From the IMG/VR virus record IMGVR_UViG_3300022868_000021, positions 1-58,700 of that record: a stretch of DNA of 58,700 nucleotides; one strand, given 5' to 3'. The first letter of the stretch is position 1; each line of letters starts with the position of its first letter. The position numbers and the translations under genes were made by a program. Positions 15,901-30,900 of this stretch are shown piece by piece. The notes below the pieces were generated by a model. That model was not told the DNA's origin, did not search any database, and was given only the letters and a program-made list of their open reading frames with translations. The stretch comes from a virus.

Positions 15901-18900
15901 TCTATAAACTTATTATCTGTCATCATAGTACCTAACAGTCTATTCCTATTTGCCGGTGCAAAAGGAACTTTGTCTTGTAAGGAGAAGGTAGTAACATCAA
16001 GGATAGAGAGATCTACAGTACCATCGTCTTCGATACCGTGAATGGTAATCAGTGGATCAAAGCCTTCAAAGGCGCTATTGTATAATGCCCTGACAGCCTT
16101 AATATCGCTGTTTTTAAGGTCACTATACTTCATTACAGTTTCAATCTTATCACCCAGGCCAAGATAGAAAGCCATATCTGTTACAGCTTTCTCGCTATAT
16201 ACATTACCAAAGGCCTTTTTAGCTGCATCATAGATAGTTTCCTTCTGGTCTATCACTAGGTTAATAAAGTTCTGTACATTGTTCTTATAGGATACCTCGA
16301 AAGAGTTAATATGAGGAACAATATCTTTTTCTATAGCAGCCTCTAGCTGTTCATCAGTCATCGTATTAGGATAGGCAAAAGTCTTATCTAAGCTATGGAA
16401 GACATAGTTACCTGCATCATCGGTATAGCTCTTCATCTTATGAAGTGTCGTTCTTACAAATTCTTCTGTGTTAAGCTCACCCATAGTATGTCCATACTCT
16501 GAATAAGGATTCACTATAGCTGCAAAGTCCTTAGTGGTATTTACTCCTTCTTGTAGGTAGAACTTATTACCTTCTTCTAGGGACCTGTAAGCGTCATCTA
16601 GCTGCCATATGTCATAGTTTACTGGATCAGTACCGTACGTTTGCCTACCAGTCTCGAGGAGGAAGTCTGAGACCTTACCTTCAGTGAATATCTTATCTAG
16701 CTTCTTCCTAAAAGGAAAGAATAGATCATGAAGTGAATTGTTAACAAGTGTGTTGATAGAGGTTGCTATATTCAGTAAAGCATCTAAAGAGGTATTATCA
16801 GTAAAAAAGTCTCTGATACTCTCTTTAAGCATCACCTTCATAGCTGTATTCCTGTTGATTATCTGTGAAAGGATGGCCAGTACCTCATGAGTTACATCAC
16901 CATCGGTAGTAGGTCTATTGTGTTCTTTAAGCTTTCTTACTACATGGTCACGGATAGGTTCTATCAGCTTATCTCCATTGTTAGCAGAGTCTATGATAGT
17001 GTTCTTAATAGTATTCCAGGTAGCAGGATCATTCATTATCATTATCCCATTCCTGAAATGCTGAAACTCATGGACAGGCATAGTAAAAGAGAACTTCTCT
17101 ACATTCATATGTATACCATCACCGTCAAACATTCCAGAGGCTCCTTTTAAAGACTCAGTAGTACCTTCTGTAATAGGTACTCCTGTTACTTTTTCCTTTA
17201 AAGCATCCATCCACCGTTGTGCTGCCTTAGTTGACAGTCTACCTAGACTATGCTTTTTAAAGTCTATCATAGTATAGCGAGTCATAGACCCTTCTTTGCC
17301 TACATACTTGCTTAAAGCACTCATAGACTTGTTGACAAACTTCTGTGCTTCTTCGGATCCTTCTATCTCTCTTACTAGTTCACCTTCTACAGTAGCTATA
17401 AACTCACTGTCTCCTTTCTTAATTTTATACTGTGCTTTTTGATTCTTCTCTTCCTGCTGTTTAGCTATCTTAATCTGATAGTTTTCCTTAGCTTGCTCGA
17501 TCTGTTCTTCTGAGAGATCAGCTTTCACCCAAACAACGTTCGTTGGCTGTATTCTGAGGGCTCTGATCAACGTTCCCTCCTCAGTGGTATATAACCCTTC
17601 CAGACGGTCTACGTTCATATTAGCGTAGCTGTGTCCTCTGACATATGATAATGGTACCTGCTGGTTGTCTAATAGAAGATCTAGCTTCTCAGGACTCATC
17701 TTTACTATCTCCATAGTAGAAGTCATATCCTTGACAGTATCAAAGCCACCTCTCTCACCGATTAGATATTCATAGTCGTACTTCTCAAAAGCATTACCGA
17801 AGAGATCCTGATCATTTTTTATCCTGGCAGTGAAGTTAGCAGTAAACCTCTTAAAGTCTTTACGCTTCATAATAGTCTCAGGGAAGATACCTAGGTCTCT
17901 AGCCTTACGGGTGAGGAAACTGCTCATACCCTCTTTATGCTGTACCCACTTGGTAAACCTCTCTACAAGGTCGGTAAGCCTATTCATATTCTTAGGCATC
18001 CACTCCATCTCTGCCTTAGTCATCTCAAGACTCATAGCTAAGCCATCTTCACCATAGTAGTGTTCTGTACCCATGATTTCATTGATACTTCCTTTACGGT
18101 AGTTAAAGCCTGTATTGATAAGCTGGTTGACCCTGTATAGCTCTTTTAGGTATTTAGGTAACCTGTCGAATTCTATAGCTAGATCTGATAGCTGCTGCTC
18201 GCTGAGGTTAAAGGCATCTGCTAGCCTGATATATTCTTTCCCCTCTTGTCCTTGCAGAACAAGGTTAGCGATAAACTTATTATTCTTGATAGCATCATGA
18301 AACTCATTGGTATAGTCTATCCCTATAGCCTGTATAGCTCTGGAAGCATCACCGAAGTTCATAGTAGACATACTCCTGATAAGGTCATGAAACTGTGGGA
18401 ACTGCCTTACAAAGAGTGTCCTTCCTTCTACATTATCTAGTGCTACCGTCTCGTAGTTAGACTCAGGAGAAAAATAGTTACCATCAATATCCTGAAGAGG
18501 TACTGCGATGTTAAACTTCCTTCCAGTAAATGATCTCTTAAAAAACTTATCCAGGAACAACTGCTGCATACCAGACTTAAAAGTATAAAACTGCTTTGCA
18601 TAGTTAAAGACATTGTTAAGTTGTCCTTTCAAATAGTTAGGAGCAAAATAATCCCAGATCACTTTGTTGTCTTCCAGGAAAGTCTTAGAAGCCACCTCTC
18701 TCTGGTTGTTGATCTCATTATAATAATCTTTAAAGTGTGTGCGTCTTACAAATTCAGAGATGTTAATAGCCTTGGCTATTTCTAGCTCATAGTCCAATAA
18801 TTTCTCTGCTTCATTGTTAGCTTCATCAAATTGTGAAGATATAAGCCTGGAATATTTATTATCCAGTTTCTTAAAGTTCTCTATATGACTCTCTGCATTC

Positions 18901-21900
18901 CACTCAGCACCTTGCATAAACTCCTCGTAAGTCATCCCTAGATACTTAGAAAGCTCGTTCTCTGCCTTATAGAGGTCAAAGTCCATTACTGGTACTCCAT
19001 TGCGTAAAGCTACAAAGCGAGTCATCCTACGTAAAGCTTCTGCTGTGAAGACGTATTTTTTAAGCTCTGTAAGGACCTGATAGTTTTCTCTTCTCTCCTG
19101 CTCACTCTTTATAGCACGTATGTCTCTGGACAGCTCTTCTATAAGATTCATGTCCGGTGGAGTGTTCTCATCTACCTTTTCAGCTTCAGTAAGTTTTGTC
19201 TCTAAAGCTTCTCTCTTAGAAAGTAAAGATTTGTTGCTGTCAGTATTTTTACTTCTCTCGTTAAGGACCATCTCTTCAGCTACCAGTTCATATACCTGTT
19301 CTGCCTCAAAAACTTCTAAGCTGTTCTGGAAACTTCTTTGTGTATAGATCTTCTCTACTACAGGATGTTCGAAGAATGTAGCTATCTCCTGGTTGCTCTT
19401 ACCGTCAGCAGTCATTACAGCTACCACGGGAACAGCTTCAGCAGTGATACCTAGCCTACCTAATACAAGCTCTTTGGCATTATCTAAGGCTACCTGCATC
19501 CAATTACCTAAATTGATAAATGGAGATGTGCTCCACTGCTCTTCGTCAAACAGTGAGAGGTTTCTTAACCCCGGAGCATTATTTCTGATAAAGGTCTTTC
19601 CTAGCTGTGCCAGGTAAGAGACTCCTGAGAGAGACATGGCCAAGATACCTATAGCCTTGTTACCTTCACTAGCAGTTTGACTACTATCAAGGTAAGAGGC
19701 AAAATCATTATCTCTTCCATACTTTCTTTTCTTTTTATCTACAAGTTCCTTTAAGCCTTTTACATCTGACTTAATAAATATCTTACTAGCATTAGCAGGG
19801 TCCTGGTATACATTGTCTATCTCATCAAGGATAGCGTTACGAGCACCACCCTCTCCTTCGATAGCTAACTTACCATCAGCAAACTCTCTCATATATACCG
19901 TTAACTGGTCAATATCCTGGTCAGCATTGTTACGGATGTTCATCTCTACAGGAACATAAGCTGTGTTACCATTGTCATTGATAAAAGCTGTGATCTCTAA
20001 TATAGAAGCACTGCCTAACCTATCTGCAGGTACACGACCTGAATATACTTTTAGAGACTCTTTGAAGTTTCTAAAGTAAGACAGTGGATCTTCTGGACTG
20101 TTTCTAAATATAGGAGAACTCTCTTTGTTGATAACAGAGCCACCTTCAGCTAAAGTCTGTAAGAAGTCTATAAACTCATCATCGTTTAGGTTACGTACAT
20201 TCCAGGATAACACTTCTCCATTAGCTTCTGCTTCTATAGTAAAGACATCGTTAAGAGTTTCATCATTCTTTATACCAAACTCTCTCATGTAAGGATAAGG
20301 CATTACCGTCTGTCCTCTCTGAATACCTTCATTGCCAGCAGTCATATCTTTTAAGTCTGCAGGAGTATATCCGAGATCTATAAGGTCTTCTACTGACTCT
20401 ATAGTGCTATTGGTAAACCGTTCTATCTCTTGTAGAGTATAAGGAATCCCATTCTCATAATAAAGCTGATAACCATAGGAAGAAGACTGGTTTACACGTA
20501 AGCCTTTAAAAGAGGTACGTATAGCATTGTCGTTTACAAAACTCCTATAAGCCTGTTTTAACTTCTGTGCTACTTCAGGAGAATGTATAATGCCAGGGTT
20601 GTTGATAACATTGTTGATAAGGTCAGTGTATCCTGTGATAAGACCCATCTGACGTATAGCCTGTAAGCCTCTCTCTCTGAGGAAAGAAACAAACTTCTCT
20701 ATATCCTGTTCGTTAAAGGCTGCTTCTGGTTTGTTAGCCTCTATACCCATCAAAGTATTTATCCTAGCCTTACTCATAGTATAAAGCTCTTCTTGTAATA
20801 TCCTTATCCTCTTACCTCTGTTTAGGTTACTAGCACCTATGCCCATATAGGATAGATTCTGTGAAGGAGGAGCCTGTCTTTGTACCTTGTTAGTCTCTTG
20901 GTATGGATTTAACACTATACGCAGAGAAGAGTTGTCAAAATCTCTTGCTATGAGATCTTTCTCTTCAGAAGAGTAAGGATCATACATGTTCACATAGTTG
21001 ACAGTCTGCTTCTCTATAGTCTCATCAGCAAATCCTCTTGGAGTACGAGCCTTTATCTCTTCAGAGAAGTTACTCTCTTCTACGATCCAGTCTCTTAGGT
21101 TCCTAAATGCTTTCTGTGCATCCCTGCTACCAGCATGACCTGTAGCTTCATAAAGTTCTTTGAATTTAGCATAGAGGTCTATATCATAGTTCTCAAAGTC
21201 TTTTCTCATAACCTTTGTGACATGATCTAATAGATCTTTTTGCATCTGACGTACAGGAAGTGTCTGTTCGTAGGTCTGAGAGCTGAAAAAATTCATAGAC
21301 TCTTTTTCCTGGTACTGATCACCATACTGAAAATCCATACGATTATCCAGAGTCTTGACTCTTGTCTTGTCAATAGGACCATACTGATAATCTATACCAC
21401 TTTTCTCCATAAAAGATTCCCAGAGCATAAACCCATTCACACCACCGTCATCATTTTCTATCCATTCACCGGTCGTTGCATCTTCTTTGTACATGGTACT
21501 AACCATTATCTCCTTACCCATAGCAGGGAGACCATATTTAGTATTTACTACAAGCTTACTACCACCAGTTGCTTTAGATCCTGATCTCTTAACCTTATCA
21601 GCAGCATCTTTATGGTTCTGTACATTACCAAAGGCAAACTCTCCTACCGCATTGTTAACGATATGGTATGCATAGAAGTGAGCTTTGTAGACAGGATTCC
21701 ATATTATATTCTCTGTAGTAGTTGTGACTGTGATAGGAGTCTCGGAAACACCATAGCGATTTGCTGAAATAGACATCTCTTCCATGTGCTCTTCCATCTT
21801 CTCTGTATAGAAGTAACCCATCTTACCTTCTATAAGGGTTTTTACGTCGTTTTGTTGACGATATCCTATTTGTGATAGCTTACCTGCATATTCCCTATAT

Positions 21901-24900
21901 AGTGGAAAGAACAGCTTATCTCTTTCAGTCTTGTTTAGTAAGGCAAACCTTTCTCCATTGTTAGAGAACTTCTGATAGTTGTCATGGTTATAGATAGCTT
22001 CATATCCAGGTACCTTAAACAGTATAGAATTACCGAGTGTAACAGTATTACCATCTAAGAAGTAATCTTTGTTCTTACGTAGTCCAGAACGCATTAGGTC
22101 TATAGCCTGCTCATCGGTGAGAGTCTTAGAGAAAGATTCTAGGCTTTTAGGATTAAAGTTCTTTAAGTCTTTAACAGACCATAGCTCTCTAGGAAATACT
22201 TTGGTAAGGTTGTTAGCAGGTATCTCTCTGGCAAATTTACCCTGGGACATCTGCATCTCTCTGTTAGCTCTCTCAAATTCTATAGCGATACCATGGCTTA
22301 TCATCTTCTCATCTACATTAGCTGAGGTGATATTACCATTAGAGTCTCTATCTATGTTTATCAGTCTTCTTCCCTTTCCAAAGGAGAAGTCAGTATTAGT
22401 AATATATGTTAGCTCTTTATCAGCTATATTAGTCATAGTAAGAAAGATATCCTGAAGCTTATCAGTAGACTTACGTATACCTTCTATGAAATTAGCAAGG
22501 TTTATAGTAGCTAGATCTTTAGAACCAGGCTTTACAATACCTCTATTACCTACACGCAGTCCATTACCTATAGTGAGGCTTCGTATACGGATACCTTTAG
22601 GATCAGCTATCCAGTTAGTCCATTTGCCTTTAGTATTCTTCCAGATAGAGTTATCTAGTATTTCTTTAGGCATATTATTGATCTTATCAGTAAGCCACGC
22701 AGAACCATCCCCGAACATATCAAAGACCCAGGACTTCATCTTAAATCCCCAGGCTTTAGTACCATCAGGTCTATTGGAGAAGAGATCGGAGTCTATACCC
22801 TTATTATATACTTCCAGTGCTGCTATCACACCAAAGGCATTATAATAGTCTACAGGCTTATAAATCTTAACATCACTCTTAATAGTCTCTACGTTGTTAC
22901 CTGCAAAGACTTTCTCAAAACCATCTATAGTGCTATCGGTGATGTTCATCTTCTTACGAAAGGAACTCATCTCTTGGTTGAAAGGTACAGATAGTTCTTT
23001 TATCTGCTTAGCTTCTTGCTTTTTTGCTTCCTCTTCATTAATAGCTTTATTGTCTAGCTTACGCAATATACCCTTGTTGATAGTCTCTATCTTGTCGAGC
23101 ATGGTAAGGTTAGAAGACGCAGACCAGAACATATTCATAAAGGTCTCTGCCAGGAAGGTATTAGTGTTCTCTAAGTTATACTCAGGAGTACGTTTGTTCA
23201 GCTCTACCCTAGCACCTTCATGGTGCATGTTGTTATACATATTGTAGATAGTCTGGTCAGTGACGTTCTTGAGTCCTATAAAGTTCTTGATGTATGTGAG
23301 TATCTTATCTCTACTGTCGTTGTCATGGAAAGCCTCAGTGAAAGAGATCTTACCGTCAGTATAAGAGATGACTTTTATCTTCTGCTTGTTCTTTACATAG
23401 GAGATACCACTAGAAGTAACTTCAAACTCTGCATTCTTACCACTGCCTAGTCTATCTTTTACATGCTCTCTGAAGCTCCGGGTGTCTTTGTCATATAGTG
23501 TCTGAGAGATGCCATCGATAATCTCTTTCTTCTTGTTATCAAAAGTATTCTCAAAGGAGTTAACAATATTATATACCGTCTCGTCTCCTGACTTCTTAGA
23601 CTCTATAAAAGAAGACTTAGGCCTCATAAAAGAAATATTATAGGATATCAGTGAGTTGATAAAGTCTGAGAGGTCACTCTGGATATCTAGCTTTAGCTGA
23701 GACACATTGCTTCTACCGTCACTCTTGATAAGCTCATCGATACTATTTATCCTATTGCTTAATGAAGGTTTACCTGTGAAAGCTTCAAAGAACCTATGAT
23801 AGAAACTAAGGATGTTACTACCCTTATAGGTGTCAAGTCCTGCCTCAGTAGCTAAGTTATAGAGTTCCTGAGTAAAGGCCTCTACTGGATTCAGTGAAGG
23901 ATCTTTTAGTAGCCTGTTAGCTACACGCATCCCTGCATCTTTCAGAGACTTCTCAAGGTCCTTACTGTTCACAAAGGCATATGCATCTTTAGTATCCCAC
24001 TCGTTGCGTACCAATCTCCCATTGCTAGAATAATAGTACTGATGAAACCTAGTAGCATTTATCTGCATCTTCATAAAGTCACTCTTAGTCTGGTCAGGAT
24101 TTGCATCATCCCCGGCTCTGTTATACTGAGTAGACTGCTTATTCCATTTGTAGAAGCGACCTGTCTCTGGGTTATACCCTGGCATAAGCCTTACTATAAA
24201 AGAAGTGAATATTTCTTGGTTAGCTAACCTAAGCCACCCTAGATTTCTTCTCTCTACTATAGAGAGTTTCTTTGCATCGTCATCAGTGATCTGGCTGTAA
24301 GGGATACCTACAGAGGTAAGCTCATCAGCAAACTCATTACCATACTCTTCATACTCTTTCTGTACATCTTTGATAGCTTCTGTCATAGGTACTACCTTGT
24401 CAACAGATAAATCAGAAGAGAAGAAAGTATATTGTATTACTGCATCAGCTACAGCATTGAGATACTTGTTAATGTCATTACCAAATACCTTATATTGATT
24501 ATTGAAGATCTCTATATAGTCAGTGTTAGGAGTATCATCTTTAGCGAATCCATCTTCTGCCTTATGGTTAAAGTTATCAGCCTGGTATTCGTCAAGCTCA
24601 CTCTCTCCTTCCATTCTTACAATGTCTCTACCACCATCATGTACTGGTTGTACATTTCTATAGTAACCGTGATCCATCTTATAAAATAGCTCATCGAGAG
24701 TATTTACCCTCTTAGTATATCCATTAAAGAGCTTGTTTACAAAGTCTACAAATCTACTCCATAGTCCTTGCTTAGGCTTTACAGAGTCTAAGTTTAGTCC
24801 TGAATAGCCATAGTCTCTTGCCATCCACTCTGTAAGATAGTCTTCAGTAGCATTAGGAAGGCCTAACAGTTCCTTTGTGGCATTATAGAGCCTCTGACGA

Positions 24901-27900
24901 GAGTTCTCATCAATTAGGTAGTCGAATACCAGATGAAAGAATTCGTGCTTAGGAGTAGTGTATTTAATACCTTTTTTATACAAGGCTAGTTTTATCCTAC
25001 CATTATACATTAACCCGTGGATGTCCATACCGTCAAACTGAAGGTTAGGAGTAATATCATTCTTTACCTGTTCCCAAATAGAAGGGTGAGCTATCTTTTC
25101 GAATAGTTCTCTTACCGCAGCTACAGTTACAGTACGTGGCTCTATGTTATCAGTCTTTATTTCAAACCTAGGTCTCTTAGCACCTTTCTTACTTGCAGGT
25201 CCATCTGAACTTTTAGGAGTCTTATTAGTAATTTCTTCGTTAACGTCAACAAGTCCATCAGTAGATATATTTACATATGGAAAGTGTATAGCCTCTGCAC
25301 TGGTAACGATATTCTCCATCTCACTAGGTGATAACTCTCTGGTACTTGTGCTTAGGTCTATAGTATACGGCTGGTATAGTTTGTCTATCTGTAGTCTTAG
25401 GTTCGCTGCCTCACCGGTAACGTCATCTTTATATAGCTCTGTCACCTGGTCCAGGAATGCATCTAGTACGTCAAGCTTTATCTGTGCATCGGTACGTACA
25501 TTGTCTGAATCTAAAAGGAAGATATCTCTGTTTACCCTTACATTGACTCTACCACCTACCTTTTCAAAGTAGGTACCAAAGAAGTCGTTAAGAGCTTTGT
25601 TATTAGTAATGATGCTTAGGTTTTGTGCGAAGACATTCTTCCAGAACATCCTGTTAAGTTCACTACCAAAGAAGCTATCCTGTTCAGAGGCACGGATATC
25701 TTTTAGGCTCTGCTTGTCCTCTTTGATCTTCTCATGCATCCTCTTAGAATTCATCTTCCCAAGGTTGTTAGTCTTAAAGATCACATAGGCCTCGTTAGCA
25801 GTACTGTTTACATCACCTTCAGAGAACTTATACTTTAAGAGTAGTCCTACCCTACCACTACCATAGAATGTCTGTACTATCTTATCAGAGAAAGTAACCA
25901 TTTGTCCGGAAAGTGTATTCTCTATATGAGCCATAAACTCAGCAAAAGTTCTAAGAGGACCTTTGTTATAGATTACATTACCCTCGTTGATATCATTTTC
26001 TAGTATGATCTCTCCAAAGCTGTACTCATCGGTATTAGAGTCATATCCTTTCTTTCTCAGAGAAGCCTTATAGTAGTTAACCTCTTTGTTAGCTGTATGG
26101 TGTTCTGGGCTTAGCTCCATGCCTGTATAGCTACTGTCAAAGCCTTCAGATATCTGTCGCTTTATATTCTCTAAGGGCTGTGAGTAATCTCTTATCTGCT
26201 GCTTAGCGTATCCTGCATCAGTCTCCCCCAGAGAAGCTATATATTGATTTCTTTGTAAGATCTCTCTTTCATTACTTGTAAGAGACTCTTCGTTGATAGC
26301 ACTAACCTTAATAGCTAGCACGTTGTCAAAGTTCTTCCAGGTACCAGTATTTCTATCTTCCATCAATGCTGACTTTAGATATACTAGCTCAGAAGTTACC
26401 TTTCTCTTATAGACCATGTTTAAGATAGACACTCTATCCTTACGTAGCTGATCCATATTTACATCAGCTGACGAAGTGTTAAAGACACTATAGATAGTAC
26501 CCCAAAGCTTGTTACCGTTAAGCCACGCCTTAGCTTGTCCTGTGAAGAACGTCTTACCACTCTCTATGTCATCAAGGTCAGTAGTCTCTTTAGGGCCACT
26601 GCGAAGGGTATACTCTTTCTCAAAAGTGTTAAGATCTATCTGCTTGCCACCGAGGTATATTTCATACTCTACCACACCATCAGTAGTTTTCTCTATAATA
26701 GAATCTATGATATAGAAGTTTCCTGTAGAGACTTCATCAGCTACAGCACCTTTAACGATGCTTGGCTTTCCTGGGTACTCAGTAAGATACTTGTTAGTAG
26801 TATATCCGGGAGTAGGTGCAGGAGTCTTGACTATAGGATCCAATATTCCTAGAGCTACCTGTGACTCTTTACCAAAAGGTTCTGCTAAAGTCTTGGTAAG
26901 CTCATTATAAGCTTTATATTTCTGTCCTGTAGCAAAAGAGTCTGCTGTCAGGTCTTTCTGGTTCGTTACACTCTGGGTAATCTTAAAGAAGGCACCAGAA
27001 TCATCTCCTTTGTTGATAGTATAGATACCGTTCTTACGGAACTTGTGAAGGATAGGAGTAGCTATCTTAGTCTTTACCTCTTTAGGTTTCTCCTGTGGCT
27101 TGATAGCTGACTCTATACCTATGTTCTTTAGATACTCATTCATATCATTATAGATATCAGAAGTATCAAGTACCTCTTGCTGACCATCTATCCACCATGA
27201 AGGCCTCTGTGTAAGATTTAACCCTTCTGAGCCTACCAGACCCATAAAGCGAGAAGCTCTCCCTACAGCTGTATAAGCACTGTTAGAAGCTACAAATTCT
27301 TTTAACTCTTTACCATTGTATTTATATCCCCAGCTATTGAGGTTTACTGCCATGTATACTTCATCTTTACGAAGACCTTGGATGCTTGGAATCTTCCTAG
27401 GCATCACATTGGTTGCAGGATCAGACATCAACACATATACCTGTCCCTGGAATTCTGTCTTTAGGTTACCATGCTTGTCAAAGAGCTTTTCAACTATCTT
27501 CCTAGTTTCCTCTTTGGTGTTAGGATCTTTTAGGAGTGCATCTATCTGTTCTGAGTTTAAGAAGACAAGAGCACTGCTTACACTCTCTGGCCTGGACAGT
27601 GCATCACTGATAACACTATCTACAGTATTATAATATTTTCCTCCCTCTCTTCTAGTTATCCCTACTGCTTCATATTCGTTGACATACACTTCAGGATAAC
27701 CCATAGAGTTATTGTCTAGTCTGTTCCTAAACGCTTCTGCTAGTCTTTCGATAACAGGATTGCGAGTGGTGAACTTAAACATCACCGGGAACGTACGAGC
27801 ACCCGTCTTCTGTGCATAGGAGATATTGTTCTTAGCATCAGGAGGCATCATCTGTGAAGCATCACCGAGCCATATGATCTGAAAGCTAGGATCGGTAGTA

Positions 27901-30900
27901 TCTTCATTATAGTTCTTATTGATAACTTGTAGGTTGTCTTTACTAAGCAGAGAAGCCTCATCGACTATCATACCTTCATACTGATTAGGGTTTTGTACCT
28001 TACCACCTATGAAGTCTGCCATAGAGATATTATCAAATACCTGATCAATACCTTCTAAAGAACTGCTTAGCGTATTTAGTACCTCCTGGGTATGGTGTAC
28101 CAATAAATATTTTCTTTTAGGATCTTTTTTAAGCTGGTCTCTGATAGCTATAGCTTCAGGAATCATATGCTGACTCTTACCACCTCCAAAGTCTCCTCTC
28201 ATAAAGATAGAGTTAGCCATAAAGATATCTTCTTTCTCTGACACCTTCTTTATATGTTCACTGTTGTTAAATTCTACCTCCCTGACGATCTTGAGCACAT
28301 CAGCATTATGTCCTAGCAGTTGGTTTACCACCATATTCACACCCATCATCTGTTCGAAGGTAGAGATATTCTGAGCCGTTACATTGACTTTAGACCTTGC
28401 ACCCTGAAGAGTATTGATGCTCTCTCCATTAAGAGCCATGAGGAAGTTTACCAGGTAGGTATATCCTTCATGAGTCTTATATACATCATTGACACTATTT
28501 ACCTTTAACAGATTATAGTAATAGTTAAGAGTCTCTCCTACCTTAGTATAGTCAGGAGCATTGAAGTAAGCTGAGTTGTATCTGAACTTCTTAGCAGCAA
28601 GTAGCCTGTTTATAAAGTCATAGTTCACTAGCTGGTCACTGGCACCCTGCATCTTTACAAAAATGTCATGTAGCACCTTCTCACTGTTTAACAAGTCTGC
28701 CATCTCCTCTACACCCGGAGGAGTGTTTTTATCCTTTTGTTCCTGGGTAAGGTCTTTAACATCTTCTAACAGTTTCTTAATATCAGGAACGAGCTCTTCC
28801 ATCATGGTAGGATCCATCTCATAGAAGAGAGTCACTACCTGCTTCTGAGCATTGATATGTCCTTGACGTAGCTTGATCTGGAAAAACTTACTAGCTTCTT
28901 TAGCTAGCTGTACACTGTTACCCATAGTATCGAGATCTATCAACATCTCACTTACTTGCTCTCTGCTATTCCTTAGCTCTGACTCACTGACATAATATTT
29001 ATATGCAGGTAGCTCTTTATTCTTTGAAGGTTCTAGCTTAGGATGATCTGATCCTTTAGAGAAGAAGAACATTCCTTTATCAGCAGTCTTCAGAGCATCT
29101 CTAACAGCATTGATAGACTTAATCAAAGAGGCTGCAGTAGACGGGTTAAGGTCAGTACTTGTCTGCTCCCTGAAGTTATCCACCCTAGCCCTCATCTCTT
29201 CGAGAAACATCATAGGTACATTGTCATCATTGCTTAGCTGTCTTATCTTCTCTGTATTCTCATCTACAAAAGCATTCTCTGATAGCTGTGTAATAGCATC
29301 TATAGTTTCCCTGGTAGTATTAAGCTGATCTTTTACATCTTCATTGGTAGGATCAGTAGCATATTCATCGTTAAGTTCTTTCTCAAGTTGTTCTAGCTGC
29401 TTCTGATATTTAGCACTTTCTCTTATTGCCTGGATCTGCTCTTCATTACCCTGTGCAGGGATACCAAAAGTAATTTCTTTAGAGAGAGCTATTATTGCCT
29501 TGCAGACACCCTCAAACCCCTTCATAAGGTCTTTCTTTGACTTTAGCTTAGAAGCTTCACCTACGGTAGTAAATAGGTCTTTGTGGGTAACTACAGTCTC
29601 ATTGTTACTCTTTACAATCTTCTCTTGCTTTTCTATTTCCTGAGTCTGGTATTCTGTGAGCTTCTGTGAGAACTCTGTAGCTTTCTCATAGGTATCTAAA
29701 TGATCCAGGATATTCCTTTTGTATTTAGTCTGGTACTTCTCTGACTTCCGAAACTTATCGGTAAGCTCTGTACCTTCATTCTTAAAATGTTCATCAGAGA
29801 CATTCTTAGCATAGAGTAAAGCACTATACTTCTCTCTGATAGCTTCATTATATTTCTTACTGTATTTTGTGTCTGCACCTTCAGGAACAGTATACTCTTG
29901 TATAGCTTGAGAGACAACACCTAGCTGCTCATCGATCTTAGCTATCTGTGCAGCATCTTCCTCGGTAGCCTCTTCCTTATTCTCTAATGCTAGCTTCTGC
30001 TCAGCAAGACCTTTATAGGATACGATAAGATCAGTAAGTTCTTTCTGCATGAGCTTACTCCTACCTATAGCCTCAAGTACTATTGGGTTGTCAATACCAA
30101 AATCTTTAACGATACCTTCAAACATATCCATAGACTGCATCATACCCTGATATGCAACATCATTCATAGAACCATCAACACTCTCAGGATTTTTTATTTC
30201 TCCTTCAGTAGAGATGTAATTTGGACCTAAAGACTCTTTGTTATATAGATCTTGAGTAGCCTTTCTTAGCTTATCCATCTCACCAGTTACACCATAATAA
30301 CCCATAGTATAATCTGCCATAGGATTCTTGCCGGCACCCATAGTGAGTCCCATTGTAATACCACCCATAAATCCTGCTACAGTAGACTCTAGTACATTAT
30401 CTCCTATCCTATTAGATAAGTTCTCTAAGTAACTCTTATTAGCATCTACAGGACCAAATAATCCTTTTCCTGGTAATAATCCATTCTCTCCATCATATCT
30501 TATCTGATCATGGAATGTCTGCATAGAGTTCTCTATCATCTGCTGAAAGAATTCTTCTGTTCCTTCTTCACCACCTGCTAAGATAGTTCTAGCAAATATA
30601 GTTTTCCCCTCAGAAATAGCTTTGATAAAGCCGTGCAACCATAATCTTTTTTGTGTCTTTGTACCTTCTTTAAGATTCTTTATACCAAATTTTTTCATTA
30701 CCTTTTTAGCTGCAGTTAACCTTGCTGCCTTATCTACAAAATAACCTGATCCTCTAGCAATAACATTTCTGCCTATAAATCCTTCTGTAAATGTCTCAGA
30801 AGCTACCTGTATAGGATACATCCAAGCGATATCAGCTTCCTCTATCCCCATATCTCTAGCAGTCTGTACAAAGTGATGGCCACTCATTAATCCAAAGACT

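Noticed and set aside
17101-17150. RNA-polymerase catalytic motif (FDGDG) in the giant protein
   Set aside because: It lies next to the HEFQH peptidase motif and lacks the DxDxD spacing and the surrounding double-psi barrel sequence.
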